This document shows, in pieces, positions 23,279 to 40,586 of a stretch of DNA of 64,000 bases. Source of the stretch: Amoebidium appalachense (Eukaryota; Ichthyosporea); NCBI GenBank assembly GCA_963693365.1, contig CAVNZM010000002.1:7130001-7194000 (forward strand), read 5' to 3'. Position numbers and translations under genes: made by a program. Under the pieces are notes generated by a model. The model worked only from the letters and a program-made list of their open reading frames with translations. It was not told the origin of the DNA and did no database searches. Numbering within the stretch: the first letter of the stretch is position 1; every line of letters begins with the position of its first letter.

Positions 23279-25380
23279 ACGTGTATGTGTGTGTGTGACA
23301 GTATGTGTGTGTGTGTGTGTGTGTCACGGGGTGTGTGTGTGTGTGTGTGTGTGTGTGCCCCGCCCCCACTCTCCCAACACATGCACACACCTTTGCAAAA
23401 GCTGCGAAGAATACCTCCCCCCCCCCCCCCCCCCTCCCCTCCCCCCCTTATAACAGTATGGGCAAATAAATGCATATGACCCTCTTCCCCCACCGCTGCC
23501 GGCCCGTCCTCTCTCCACACACACACCAGAAAAAAGGAGCCGGGGGCAGGGGAGGGGGGGGGGGGGGAGGGGGTGAGGGGAGAGGGGGGGGGGGGGGGAG
23601 GTGGGGGTGAGGAGGGGGGGGGGGGGTTAGGGGGAGTGGGTAAAGGAAGGGATGAAGTGAGTGAGTATTAATGAAGTATGGAGAGAGAGCTTTGGAGAAA
23701 GAGATGGCATCCAGAGAGAGAGAGAGAGTTTTCCCGTCACGGTGTCTGAACATGCTTTTATACTTTCCTGAGACTCACAGACAGGCAAACCTTTCATGCG
23801 GCCGGGCCTAGGCTCACTCCAGAACTCTCCGTTTCATGCATTATCAGATTCGTGTGCTCGCGTTCCTCCTGTAAGGGGAGCCCACAATGATTTTCGTATT
23901 CCCCGGCCGCGGGTGATGATGTGTTATGGTTGAACCGCCAGTTCTCTGTCATGGCTACGAGAGAGAGACTCCGAGTAAACACCACAACGTATACTGTCTC
24001 CTGGCAACTTCATTAATCGATATCTAATAAGGAGGTTGCAATTGAACTATTGACATAATAAGTAGAATCACAGCTTTCAAGGGTGTTTTACCAAGTTAGA
24101 CTCTGAGCTCAGTGTTGCCACGGTGAAGTGAAGTGGTGAAACAGTAAATGTAGTCGAGTGTTGAACGTATTACTTAGTCTGCACTAAACCTATCTGGTAC
24201 TGCATATATATCTACAAGGTGACTTTCGAATTCACACAGCACACAAAGGGCAACTCGAATACTATTTAAAAAATGCCTTCTTCTACAGGACAGGTCTAGA
24301 TGGATAATTCGGCAACACAAAGCGCACAGGCTGCTTTGATTCAGGTTACATACAAATTTGAATACGTGCGACCTATTAAAACCACCGATATTGATGCTTC
24401 ACGTCAAAAGACTTAGTGAAGCCCAGGAAAATGATGGGCCAACATATATGTGGCTAGCAGCATACCTACGTGTATACATGTTTCCGATATACCACCGTAA
24501 AGGTTCTCTCGTTTTTCTCCCGGTAAGACGCATACTTTCGTGACAAACGCAAGCTTCTCCTCCACAGTAGTAGCACTAGCACATGAGCTCCACGTACAGA
24601 ACCGCAAAATGCATATGACCCCCATGGGCCAGGCGAGCATATATATTTAGCCCTTTAGGCTTCTAGAAGCCGCACGCAATTATTGCCATATTTGGAGACG
24701 GGTTTCCTACGGCGTGCCTCGAGGCAGGTTTCCGTCACCGTTTGTGCCCACGTGGCGGCTAATACTACTGTTGTTGGCAATGATTTCTAACTCATGAAGT
24801 AAAATGGACTACTCCCCGTGCAGCTCTCCCAAGCAAATTTTGGACGTTGACTGCTGCACATGCATATTATCCATACATATCATAGAGCCAGATGGTGGCC
24901 GGCCCATACTTTGCTTGGCAACTGTTTTGTCAGCTGCAGAGTGAGCGCTAGCCCGGCATATGATGCAAACTGCGCATTTTTTCCCGTCAGTAATTGCACG
25001 TGGGACCGTTACCTGCATGCAACGCAAAGTTCAACCGCTGCAGGTCACCAGGTGCACGCCCGGTGCCGGCCATATTCGCCGGGTAAATAAATACTGGCAG
25101 GCCAGCCAATAGGAAAATAGGTTCGTCACTTTTGCTTGACCAATGAGAGGCAGTCTCGCCAAAAAAGGCGAATTTCTGTTAAGCTTAAAAAAGGCAACAA
25201 CGCGGAACATTTGATTGGATGATACAAGTGCATGGGCTTTTGGGCTCTTCGGATAAATACGTAATTGTGTTTATAATCCTGAACAAAACCCCCTATTTCT
25301 TTTATAAATGAACCCAAAATACCCCCTCGTCATAAAACAAGCAAAGGTTGTCGATATCAAAAGAAATCACTGCATCCCAC
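22408..25380. other. Intergenic region with microsatellites, no gene recognised
   Basis: Contains G or C runs and GT/GA repeats at 22620-23640, then about 1.9 kb of ordinary sequence with no exon that I can support. CCAAT boxes at about 25105 and 25141 and an inverted one near 25214 lie in the upstream region of the five-exon CNT gene. Confidence 0.4.
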
Positions 25381-25391
25381 ATTTCGAACTG

Positions 25392-25427
25392 CTATATATA
25401 GTTGCGGGGGGTTTACGCTGTTTACTC
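25392..25427 (+). promoter_or_regulatory. TATA box and adjoining dispersed motif, five-exon CNT gene
   Basis: CTATATATA at 25392-25400 lies 163 bp before the ATG at 25563. Immediately downstream, at 25406-25427, is the reverse complement of the dispersed motif also found near 4.0 and 6.0 kb. It would overlap the expected transcription start. Confidence 0.5.
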
Positions 25428-25562
25428 GTCGAAGTGGCTCAAAGCCACCACTCCAGCTTTGTACACCACCCCTCGTTTGAGGAGAACGCACAGTTACCGC
25501 GAACAAACCTCGTAACAACAAACACAAACAAGAAGTGAAAACAAGATAAAAACCCTCCAAAA

Positions 25563-28500
25563 ATGGCTTCACATAGTACAAGTGAGATGGCCTCGACCGT
25601 CGCGTTGGAAATGGATGAAACGGACTCAGACTCCAAAAAGGGAGACGGGCCTGAAGTGTCGCGTGGTTTCCACGACGACTTGGCACACACGGGCGATGAT
25701 GACTACGATGACGAGCCTTCTTTCTACAAAACGAACAAGGCCAAGATTAATCTCGGTCTAAAATTAACGCTCTTGGCATGCTTTTGCGCCTACTTCATCG
25801 CTGCAATGGCGCTTGATTTCCAGCGGGCCATTCCCTTAGTGGGCATCACTGCGTTCGTGGCGTTTTGCGTCATGTGGGCCTTTGTGAGCGACCATTACGG
25901 GGATCAAATCACGCGCAATGTGTTCCGCCCGTTGGCGAATTTCTGCAGTGCAAGGTGGGGCCTTCTACGCTGGGTGTGTCTTGCAGTTCTTTTGACCTTG
26001 ATCGGTCTGTTTATTGGTATGGATGTTGCCGGGGATTGGCACCGGCTCATCTCGCTCTGTGGAATGGCTACCATGCTTGGGCTCTGTTGGCTTGGCTCAT
26101 GGAGGCGGAACCGTATCCGCTGGCGCCCTGTTTTCTGGGGTCTGGGTATCGAAATTGCCTTCGGATTCTTGGTTCTCAAGTGGCCCCCAGGCTACACTGC
26201 TCTCGAATGGTTGTCGGGACATGTTTCAAGATTCCTGCTGTATTCAGACGAGGGCGCCATTTTCGTGTTTGGTGACGCATATATGGACCACTTCTTTGCC
26301 TTCAAGGTGCTGCCGGTGGTGATCTTCTTTGCGGCGTTCATGGGCATCTGCTACTACTTCGGCCTCATGCAGGTGCGGAGGGTTTCCTGTACACCCCTAC
26401 TCCATCTCCCCATTTCTTCCCCCCCCCCCCCCCCCCCCTCCCCCCCCCCCCCCCCCCCCCGCCCCCTGCCCCCTCCTCCCCCTAGTCTACCTGTGCCCAT
26501 CTGCAAAAGTTGGCACAACCATGTTGCACCTACAACAACAAACGGTTGCCGCATCAGCTTTTACCCAGTGTGATTTGAAACCAAGAGAGCCTATTTTTGC
26601 CCAGTGAGGAAGGCTTATCTTTTTTCCAAAACCTCCCACCGCAACACCACGTAAACGGTTATGTTGTACCCAAACCAACACATATCCTGTCCACCCAGAT
26701 GATCATTTCCAAGATCTCGTGGGTCATGCAAGTGACCCTCGGTACATCTGCCGCCGAGTCTCTCAATGCCGCCGGCAACATCTTCCTGGGCCAGACCGAG
26801 GCACCCCTCCTCATCAAGCCGTTCTTACCCGAAATGACGATGTCCGAGTTGCATGCCGTCATGACGGGTGGGTTTGGCACCATTGCCGGCAGTGTCATGG
26901 CCGCATTCATCGGCTTCGGCATCTCTCCCAGTTCTCTGATGGCTGCATCCGTGATGGCGGTAAGCAAGAATACTACCCCCCTTTTCCCTAATGCCTTTAG
27001 TTATTTTCCATTTGTTTGCGCTCATGGAGCCTGCCCCCCCTCCCCCCCCCCCCCCCCCCCCCCTCCCCACCAAAAAAAAAAAAGACATGCATGTCTTCTC
27101 TCAATCCACTACTCGTTTTTGCCTTTCCTTTGCTGAGTGTCTGCTATAACCCACATCACCTTGTCTTCCTTCACTCTCTCACTCCTACACCTCCTGTCCA
27201 CACAGTTCCCGTCTCAGTGACCACCCAATTCCCATCTAATCACACAGTTCCCATCTAATCACAATATTTCCGTCTAATCACAACACAGTTCTCGTTAATT
27301 AAACCACCCTTATCTGTATCTCCCTATGGGTGACTTAGCTTGGGCCTCGACTGGGAGCATTGTGTTATCCATAGTGAATGTGTGCTTCGACTCTTGACAC
27401 CCACTCCACCTCCTCCCCTCCCCCTCTCTCCCCCCCCCCCCCCCCTCTCTTCCCCCCTCCCCCCTCTTTCGTTTGCACCATCACACAATTACCCCCTGCC
27501 TCCTTTTGCCTAACTCAACAAACTCATTCACACATGCACACGCGCGCACACCCACCCACACACACACACACGTACAAACACACACACGTACAAACACATA
27601 CACAGGCACCCACAGCTCTTGCCCTTACCAAGGTAGTCTATCCCGAGACCGAAACCTCCGTTACCGCTGCCGGCAGCGACTTTGTTATGCCAAAGTCGGA
27701 GGCAGGAAACGTCATCGAAGCCGCAGCAAAGGGTGCAAGTGACGCCGTTCCCCTGGTGGCAAACATTGCCGCAGCTATGATTGCCTTTGTGTCTCTGCTC
27801 GGTTTCATCAACAACGTGTTCCAGTTTGTCGGCTGGATGGTGGGCATCGAGGGGTTCACCTTCGAGTTTGTGTGCTCGTACGTGCTACGTCCGTTGGCGT
27901 TCTTGATGGGTGCCCCGTGGGACGAGGCTGGATTGGTCGGTTCTCTCCTTGGATTGAAAACGTTCGTCAACGAGGTGTGTGCACATGTCCATCCCCCCCC
28001 CCCCCCCCCCCCCCCCCCCTCCCCCTCCCCTCCTCCTCTCCCCTGAGCACGGGCACGGGCACGGACCCAAAACGACACAACACACACAGACCCTCCCCCC
28101 CCCCCCCCCCCCCCCCCAACCCCAACTCCCCCTTCCCCTCCCTCTCAACCGCTCTCTGCTAGATTACACGTCATCCTCAAACCCCCCCCCGCCCCCCCTC
28201 CCCCCTTCCCCCCCCTCCCCACACACACAAGGTGATACCCATGCTCCCTCCTATCAACGGTTGCACCTTAGCACTAACACTCCAAGTAAATCCTTCCTTC
28301 CATCTTTGGTATTTTTGGATTGAGAAGTGTTTTAGCCTACTTTTCTCATAGAACACACTATTCTCATAGAAAACATACAACCATTGCCTTTAGACTTCTA
28401 GAACCTCCAATCCTTGATGGTAATATCTGAACAGGACATTACAAGCATACCGGCATGTAGTTACATTATGTTCTCTGTACATGATTTTTCTTGTGCTACA

Positions 28501-30322
28501 TAACCTTTATCTACCCTCCCCCTCCCTCACCTCCCTCCTCCTCCCCTGCCCTGCTAATGAATACAACTTGTGTGTGCTCTGCACTTAACATTGTGTTCTC
28601 CATCGTGAATTTGTATTTCCGCACTCAATAACAAACTCTAACCGAGCCTCCCCCTCCCCCTCCTCCCCCCCCTCCTCTCCCCTCCCCCCGCCCCCGCCCC
28701 CTCTCACAAAAAACGAACAACAACAACAACAACAACAATAACAACAACAACACACACACAAAAAAAAGTTCGTGGCCTATACCCGTCTCAGTGAGATGGT
28801 TGCTGCCGGTCAACTCTGCAAGCGCTCCGAGACGATTGCCACGTTTGCCCTGTGCGGCTTTGCCAACTTCGGCTCCATTGCCATTCAGATCGGCGGTTTG
28901 GGCGCCATGGCCCCCGGCCGTTATAAGGTAACAACCTCATCCCCCCCTCCCCCCCCCCCCCCCCCCCCCCCCTCCCCCCCTCTTCTTTTCCCTCCCCCTC
29001 CTCCCTTCTTCCCCTTTCCCCCTCCCAATCCTCCCCTCCCCCATCCCCACCCCCTTCTCCCTTTTTTCCTGGAGGGTGTGATGCCGGCACCCAAAGCCCA
29101 AGTTATGCTTGCTTGTTTGTGATTGGTGTAGGACTTGCAAAAAACAACGAATAAGAGGTTGAAGGCGGAAACGGTAGCGGATTTTGTGCGTCTCTCTGGC
29201 TGTGTTTGCGCTCTGTTTACTGAACTCTTAGCCCCCCCCCCCCCCCCCCCCCCCCCCCCGATGCTCTTTCGTTACCCCCACTCCTCCCTTTCCGCCATTT
29301 TTCGATTAAATCCCCCCCCCCCCCCCCCCCCCTCCCATGCAACCGGGCATGGTTGCTCTGTGTCGTGCATCTGTAAGCACATACGCATTTTTCGCTGCAC
29401 TGCTTTCGTTTGCACACACATCTTCACCGTTTTGCTCACCTTGCTTGCATAAGCAACCCTGCTCGTCTTTGATCAAGACGGGTTGACCCTCCCAAGTTCA
29501 GTTGATGCTGCTGTCTGAGTTGGAGAGTCGTATATACGCGGGCTAAGGGGTCGAAACTCAAACGCAATTGATGACTTGGGCCCTCCCTGAGGATGGGTTC
29601 TGCTTATGACGCATACTGTGCGCATGGCTGATGTTGCATACTTGAATGTTTGCCTTTGCATGTGTCCTGCACCATGCTTCAAATCGTGTATGCGTACTTC
29701 GTACCGTGTTCCGCATTCAAAACCCCCCCTCACACAACAACTCCCAACACACACAGAGAGAGAGAGACACACACACGCACACACACATACTCTCTCTCTC
29801 TCGCTCTCGTGCTCTAAACGTTTTTTTTACCGTTAGCCTTCCTAGTAACTAGTCTATACATCATACGAGTTGTCGGTTCGATGCTTGATTGGATCATGGT
29901 TGCTAGAAACCTTTAACATAGTTCGGTAGAAATGGAAGTGCAGGACATGCGAGTCTGTCAGGGTTTTAAGGCTCACATAATTCCTCGTTGTGTTACACAA
30001 GAAGGTCCTTCCTTCGTAGATAGAGCCAAAGCTGGCTGTGTTTAGACCTCCTTTACGGAGTTCAGATTTCTCCGAATTAAGTCGTTGAAACATTTTTAAC
30101 GGGTAACACTCGACAACCATGGCCGTTCCCTCAAGAGAGTTCGTTTTTTGGTTTCTTTTAAACCAATTGTACCGATTTTTTCTTCTAAGCAAGGTTACCA
30201 AACATGTCATCGCCCACTTCCCATAGTTTACAAGCAAAATTTCACTGCACAGGCTCACACCTCATTTAATCTCCCATATCTCTTTCATTTCGGGCCACGC
30301 TAATCAATCCCTTCTGCCCCGC

Positions 30323-30358
<36 letters not shown>

Positions 30359-30570
30359 CCTCACCCCCACCCTTCCCTCCCTCCCTTTCCCCCCAACCTC
30401 CCCCCCTTCCCCACCTGACCCGACCCGATTTGCAGGATTTGGCCCGGATTGCCTTCAGTGCCATGCTGACGGGTACCATGGTCACGTGGATGAACGCGTC
30501 CGTTGCCGGCCTTTTGACGCCATACGACTCATTGCTTATCAAGATGCCCGCTACTACCCCCCCTGCCTGA
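25563..30570 (+). CDS. Concentrative nucleoside transporter (SLC28/CNT), five exons
   Basis: Exons at 25563-26372, 26699-26959, 27606-27974, 28769-28927 and 30436-30570 (TGA at 30568) join to 577 residues. All four introns are GT-AG and phase 0. The gene is a paralogue of the two intronless CNT copies on either side and aligns with them throughout. Exon 1 has the acidic N terminus and the first helices to YYFGLMQ. Exon 2 carries [13 protein letters not shown] and the [11 protein letters not shown] block. Exon 3 has [11 protein letters not shown] and ends at FVNE. Exon 4 has [10 protein letters not shown] and CGFANFGS. Exon 5 has the last helix and a longer tail than its paralogues. Exon 2 and the end of exon 1 share long tracts of near-identity with the intronless copies. 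Each donor is followed within about 15-75 bp by a C-rich tract. The acceptor of exon 4 is preceded by (AAC)n and A8 instead of pyrimidines. AATAAA follows the stop by 10 bp. Confidence 0.92.
27198..27300 (+). repeat. 19-bp minisatellite in CNT intron 2
   Basis: About five degenerate copies of cagttcccatctaatcac. TCTAATCA recurs at 27235, 27254 and 27273, exactly 19 bp apart. It lies about 300 bp before the exon 3 acceptor. TCTAAT resembles a branch-point sequence. Confidence 0.7.
29854..30258 (-). CDS. Hypothetical 134-residue frame inside CNT intron 4
   Basis: An antisense frame in a stretch of intron 4 with balanced base composition, unlike the repeats around it. The translation is not low-complexity, but I recognise no family and see no promoter. 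It may be a chance frame or a relic of an inserted sequence. Confidence 0.15.
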   Translation of the reverse strand: MSLCSEILLVNYGKWAMTCLVTLLRRKNRYNWFKRNQKTNSLEGTAMVVECYPLKMFQRLNSEKSELRKGGLNTASFGSIYEGRTFLCNTTRNYVSLKTLTDSHVLHFHFYRTMLKVSSNHDPIKHRTDNSYDV

Positions 30571-30579
30571 GGAGGTAAA

Positions 30580-30585
30580 AATAAA
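30580..30585 (+). terminator. Polyadenylation signal AATAAA, five-exon CNT gene
   Basis: AATAAA lies 10 bp after the TGA. The 3' UTR would be very short unless a later site is used. A GT-rich tract follows at about 30624-30650. Confidence 0.5.
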
Positions 30586-30589
30586 GGGC

Positions 30590-31193
30590 ACAAAGGGAAC
30601 GATAATGTAGGGAGGGGTGGGTAAATGTGTTTGTGTGTGTGTGTGCGTGGGGGGGGGGGGGGGGAGGGAGGGGGCATGTGTGGTGGTGGTGGTGGTGGTG
30701 GTGGTGGGTGGGGGGGGGGGGGGGGAACTCTACGGTACGATATAAATAGGTAAAGTAGAACAGTGGTCTTGTTTGATGGCACGATAACTTGTTTCTGGTA
30801 ATAGAGCCTTAACATAGTGTATATTTATCAAAATGATATAATGATAGCTAACGATGCACTTATTATAAATAGAAAACATCTACATAGAGCATTGCTCCAG
30901 ACTTTTTTTCTTTTTTTTTTTCTTTTTTTTTTTCGTTTTTTAAACCGTCGGCTCAGCCGTCTATTTTCTTTGTAACGACCAAACATAGTCTTTTCACACT
31001 GGTGGACTACTTGAAAACCAGTAAATGATTTGGTATGTAAGGAAAATCATGGATTTATGTAGCCATGTAAGGGTGGTCGATTACGACCCGGCCAGTTCAA
31101 CCCTCACATAAGCACGCATATCCCCAGTAAAGCCGTGCAACCAAGTGTTAGCGGATGTCTCGAGCTCGCAGTTACTCTCTAACACATTCTAAA

Positions 31194-31224
<31 letters not shown>

Positions 31225-31604
31225 TTCTCACCCTCCTCTGCCCCCCTGGCGACTCCTGTCAATCAGAGACACACACGCACCGGGTTGCACTAAACATTTT
31301 CACCCCACCACCCCCTCCACCAACCGAGCCACAACGGTGTCGTGCTCTCTTATCATTTTGAGAAAGACTATTCGTACTAAAACAGTGCACCCTCCTATCA
31401 CAGCTACATGTCATGTAAGGGGTAGGCTGCTGCTTATAACGTTAATTACAGTACACTTTGGCGTTTGCAACACGAAAAGATCAGGGTCATGATCAAGCTT
31501 AGCCGTAAGAAAGGTCAACCTGGGAATCATTGCGTATTTGGTGCTCAGAGACTGACAGACTGCCAGAGATTTTTCCAGAATTCCCAGCTGTCCAGATCCA
31601 TCCC

Positions 31605-31635
<31 letters not shown>

Positions 31636-31760
31636 AAAAAACCTGGCCACCATGGAGAACGTGCCAGTGATCACCATCATGGCCACCACCTATGCAGACA
31701 CGGCGAAAAGGCACAGACACACGTCGCGCGCACGCGTGCGCACACGCGCACACACAAACA
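30590..31760. other. Intergenic region, no gene recognised
   Basis: Holds G and C runs near 30650-30725 and 31195-31224, a T-rich stretch at 30903-30940 and otherwise unremarkable sequence. No coding exon was seen. Confidence 0.35.
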
Positions 31761-31763
31761 CAT

Positions 31764-32670
<907 letters not shown>

Positions 32671-32769
32671 TATTCCCCCCCCCCCCCCTTCCACACACAC
32701 ACACACACAACCGAGCTGCAGCTGCTGCATGCAGGCTGGGGCCACAGGCGGCTGAGCCCGGCGCCGGCT

Positions 32770-33970
<1,201 letters not shown>

Positions 33971-34374
33971 ATTCTTGGTTTGTGAGTACACCAATCGTTG
34001 GGCTTCTGCGAATTCTACGGAATTCTAGCCAGATCCAGCCACAGCATGTGTGTCGGTGTGGCACCTACATTGGAAAAATAACACACTCATATAGGCAGCA
34101 AAAGTAAGATAAAATTTGGAAAACTAAATAAAACAGTTTTTGTGTAAAACCTGTTTTTATTACATGAACATACCGCGAAATGCCTATAGAGTGGATGTAT
34201 GTAACAGTATGATTGTTGCAACTTGCCGCAGCTCACTTTCAGTGTCGCAGAAGCTGATTCGCTGCATATATTTCAAACGCCAATCCGCTTTCAAAGATGG
34301 CTCACTTTTAGAAACGGAAAATATGATTGGCGTTATGAAAAGCGTGTTCCGATTGGGTGATAGGTTCCTCCGGC

Positions 34375-34385
34375 TAAATATAAAT
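34375..34385 (+). promoter_or_regulatory. TATA box of CNT copy 3
   Basis: AAATATAAATG, about 145 bp before the ATG at 34525. Inverted CCAAT boxes (ATTGG) at about 34325 and 34352 lie just upstream. The arrangement is the same as for CNT copy 1. Confidence 0.45.
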
Positions 34386-34524
34386 GCTTTCGGTTGTTGG
34401 AGCCACTTTCATCAGTTCTTCGAAAAAAACCCGGAAAAAACACGGCGCAGCTTGCCCAACGATCGGCTTCGGCGCCACTTCAATACAACAAATACTTCAC
34501 GCGATAGAACAAAATCTTTTCAAA

Positions 34525-36201
34525 ATGTCTTCAGGAGCGTTTGATACGTCTGTCGACGTTGACTTGGGCAACAAGAAGGGGGTACTCGAGGCCTCAGTTG
34601 CCTACTGCGACGTAAAGGGCACCACCGCAGCCGAAACCGCCTGCGATGACCATGAGCCGGAGAAGTCGACGTTCTTCATCACCCACAGAGCCAAGATCAA
34701 CCTCGGTGCCAAAATCACCCTCTTTCTAGCTTTTTCAGCCTACTTTATCGCCGCATGTGTGCTGGACTTCCAACGAGCCATCCCTCTTGTGGGCATGACA
34801 GCGTTTGTTGCTTTTTGCGTTTTGTGGGCGTTTGTCAGCGACAACTACAGTGACAGTCTCTATCGTGCCATTGTCAAGCCGACCGTCGCCGTCGTCCAGG
34901 CTAACTGGCGCATTCTTCGCTGGGTGTTCCTGGCTGTTCCCGTCATCCTCTTTATTCTGTTCATAATTCTCGATGTGCAGGGCGAATGGTACCGCCTCAT
35001 CTCTCTTGGCGGTGTGTTCATGTTCATCGGCGTGGGTTATTTGTGCTCGTGGAAGAGAAGCCATGTGAACTGGCGGCCCATCATCTGGGGTATTTGCATC
35101 CAGTTCTGCTTTGGCTTCCTTGTGCTGAAGTGGGAGCCCGGATTCAAGGCCCTCGACTGGCTCTCCGGACACGTGTCCCGCTTCCTTGCGTACTCGGACG
35201 AGGGTGCAAAGTTTGTGTTTGGGGACGTGTTTATGGACCACTTCTTTGCCTTCAAGGTGCTGCCGGTGGTGATCTTCTTTGCGGCATTCATGGGCATCTG
35301 CTACTACTTCGGCCTCATGCAGATGGTCATTGCCAAGATCTCGTGGGTCATGCAGAAGACCCTCGGCACGTCTGCTGCCGAGTCTCTCAATGCTGCCGGC
35401 AACATTTTCCTTGGCCAGACCGAGGCGCCCCTCCTGATCAAGCCGTTCCTCAAGGGCATGACCAAGTCCGAGCTGCATGCCGTCATGACGGGTGGGTTTG
35501 GCACCATTGCCGGCAGTGTCATGGCCGCATTCATCGGCTTCGGCATCTCCGCCAGCTCCCTGATGGCAGCATCCGTGATGGCGGCACCTGCCTGCCTGGC
35601 CATGTCCAAGCTGGTCTACCCCGAGACAGAGGAGTCGGAGACGGCCGCCGGCAGCGACTTCGAGCTGCCCAAGTCGGAGGCCAGCAACGTCATTGAGGCT
35701 GCATCTGCCGGTGCCAGCGATGCCATCCCCCTGGTGGCAAATATTGCTGCAGCTATGATTGCCTTCGTGTCCCTTCTCGCATTTGTCAACAACGTGTTCC
35801 AGTTTGTCGGTTGGATGGTGGGCATCGAGGGGTTCACCTTCGAGCTGATGTGCTCGTACGTGCTGCGCCCTGTGGCCTTCATGATGGGTGTGCCGTGGGC
35901 TGACGCCGGCAACGTGGCATCCCTCATGGGTCTCAAGACTTTTGTTAACGAGTTTGTTGCATACACCCGTCTTTCCGAAATGATTAAGGCCGGTCTGGTG
36001 GGCAAGCGTGCCGAGACGATTGCAACGTTTGCGCTGTGCGGGTTTGCCAACTTCAGCTCCATTGCCGTGCAGCTTGGCGGGCTGGGCGCCATGGCCCCCA
36101 ACCGTTACAAGGACCTGGCCACGCTGGCCTTCAGCGCAATGCTCACAGGCACCGCCACCACATGGATGAACGCCTCCATCGCCGGTTTCCTCTTGAGCTA
36201 A
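34525..36201 (+). CDS. Concentrative nucleoside transporter (SLC28/CNT), intronless, copy 3
   Basis: 558 residues in one exon. The start at 34525 (MSSGAFDTSVDVDL) is preferred to an in-frame ATG at 34384, because it aligns with copy 1 and because the earlier ATG overlaps the TATA region. Key positions are GQTE at 297-300, NVIEAA at 388-393, NEF at 475-477 and CGFAN at 505-509. In the CNT structural family these regions line the nucleoside and cation sites. The introns of the five-exon paralogue would fall after residues 266, 353, 476 and 529. Relative to copy 1 the first ~170 codons are diverged and the rest almost identical, apart from [19 protein letters not shown] versus MFVNEFVAYTRLAEMLKAG and the last few residues. 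AATAAA lies at 36407. Confidence 0.95.
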   Translation: MSSGAFDTSVDVDLGNKKGVLEASVAYCDVKGTTAAETACDDHEPEKSTFFITHRAKINLGAKITLFLAFSAYFIAACVLDFQRAIPLVGMTAFVAFCVLWAFVSDNYSDSLYRAIVKPTVAVVQANWRILRWVFLAVPVILFILFIILDVQGEWYRLISLGGVFMFIGVGYLCSWKRSHVNWRPIIWGICIQFCFGFLVLKWEPGFKALDWLSGHVSRFLAYSDEGAKFVFGDVFMDHFFAFKVLPVVIFFAAFMGICYYFGLMQMVIAKISWVMQKTLGTSAAESLNAAGNIFLGQTEAPLLIKPFLKGMTKSELHAVMTGGFGTIAGSVMAAFIGFGISASSLMAASVMAAPACLAMSKLVYPETEESETAAGSDFELPKSEASNVIEAASAGASDAIPLVANIAAAMIAFVSLLAFVNNVFQFVGWMVGIEGFTFELMCSYVLRPVAFMMGVPWADAGNVASLMGLKTFVNEFVAYTRLSEMIKAGLVGKRAETIATFALCGFANFSSIAVQLGGLGAMAPNRYKDLATLAFSAMLTGTATTWMNASIAGFLLS

Positions 36202-36406
36202 AACTCGATTTTTTAAGCTACTAAGGCCTTTAAAAATTAGTTACGTACGCGAATCATGGTTTTAAATTATGAGGCTGAAATGTTCTAATAGTTTTAAACT
36301 TTAAGCCTTTTATTGTGTACCATATTGGATTGTTTATCACAGTGTACGAAAAACATTAGAATTTTGTTGCCTGGCGCAACACCGCAGCTGTACACAAATC
36401 TAAAGG

Positions 36407-36412
36407 AATAAA
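36407..36412 (+). terminator. Polyadenylation signal AATAAA, CNT copy 3
   Basis: AATAAA in ggaataaaagcttgc, 206 bp after the stop. It has good position and context. Confidence 0.6.
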
Positions 36413-38996
<2,584 letters not shown>

Positions 38997-40316
38997 TCAC
39001 ACATCCGACAAATGCATGCTGTCGGCCAGAAACCACTGTATGGCCTTTCTAGCCACGTCTCTGGGCACGGTGTGACCCCCCTCAAACTCCTCATATTGCA
39101 CAGCCAGGTTTTGCTTCTGCAGTCTTGGAACTAGCCGGCGACTGCAGCGGTCAATGGAAAGAACACCGTCACCCACCTGAAGGGGGGGGGGGGGGGGGGG
39201 GGGGGGGTAAGGGGGTACATATGGTGTGGATGAGAAAAATGATATGATACAATGGGTGATGGAAAGAGATGTGTTGAGAGGGGGGGAGGGGGGGGCGGTG
39301 GGGAAGTGGCTGGGGAGGGGAGGTGGGACGGGGGAGGTGGGGGGGGATTTTTTTCGAGGGGGGGAGGGGGGGGGGGGAGGAGAAGGGAGGAAGGAGGGGG
39401 AGGGGGGGGGGGAAATGGAGGAGGGAGGGGAGGTGGGACAGGCAAGCGCACCTGAGCTGGAGTAGGGAGGCAGGGGGCCCCGGGGGGGGGGGGGGGGGGG
39501 GGAGGGGGGGGGGGGGGGGGGGGGGGGGGAGGAAGGGGGGGAGGTAGAAGGGGAGAGGGAATCAGAGAGTGCAATGCTGAAGGGAAGTTTAGAAGGGAGG
39601 GGAAAGGGGGATAAACGTGAATGTGCAGATCGGGGGGTTGGCGGGAAAAGGGGTGGGTGGGTTGGGTGGATGGGTGGGTGGGTGAGGGGGGGGGGGGAGA
39701 GGGGGGGGGGGGGGGGGGGGAGGGGGGGGACAAAGAAAACCAGTGTACCTTTGTTTGCATGGGGGGTTTCCGGGAAGAACATTGATGGAAATGAGTTCCC
39801 AGGGTTCGAGGGGGAGATAGCTCTATTCTCAGATTTCTTTTTTGCTTCATTTTCCTTGCTTTCCGTTTTTTCTTTCCTTTTTCATCCCTTTTTGGCGGGT
39901 GGATCATTGGGTGGGGTTGGGGAAGGCGGGGGGGAAGGGTGGGGGTTTTGAAATGGGGGGGGGGGGGGGAGAAGGGAGGGGGTGGGAGTGGGGAGGTGGG
40001 GGGGGGGGGGGGAGAGATAGAGAGAAGGAGGGGGGGGGGGGGGGGGATCAAAAAAATTTACCCCGTGAGTGATGAAGAAACGAGGGCTGCCATGCACACG
40101 GGTGGGAGCCATGAACCCGGGAGAAAATGCCAGAACGTGCCGGAAAAGATCGCCATTGTTGAGGCCCAGAGAGATGGCATAGGAGGCACCGTCACTGAAT
40201 CCACCAATGGCTATGCGGCTAGAGTCCACATCATAGCTGGAAAATGTGTGTGTGTGTGGGGAGGGAGGGGTGGGGGGAAAGGATGGGGGGGATGGGGGGG
40301 GGGGGGTGGTTCTGAC

Positions 40317-40348
<32 letters not shown>

Positions 40349-40421
40349 GGGGGTTGGTCACTGTATGTATGTGTGTGCCGCAGTGTGTGCGTGTGTGTGT
40401 GTGTGTGTAGTGTGTGTGTAC

Positions 40422-40501
<80 letters not shown>

Positions 40502-40527
40502 TGTGTGTGCGTGTGTGTCTGTGCGTG

Positions 40528-40586
<59 letters not shown>

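Noticed and set aside
34384-34524. In-frame upstream ATG giving a 605-residue CNT
   Set aside because: The extra 47 residues have no counterpart in the other two paralogues, and the ATG falls in the TATA region, so 34525 is the better start.
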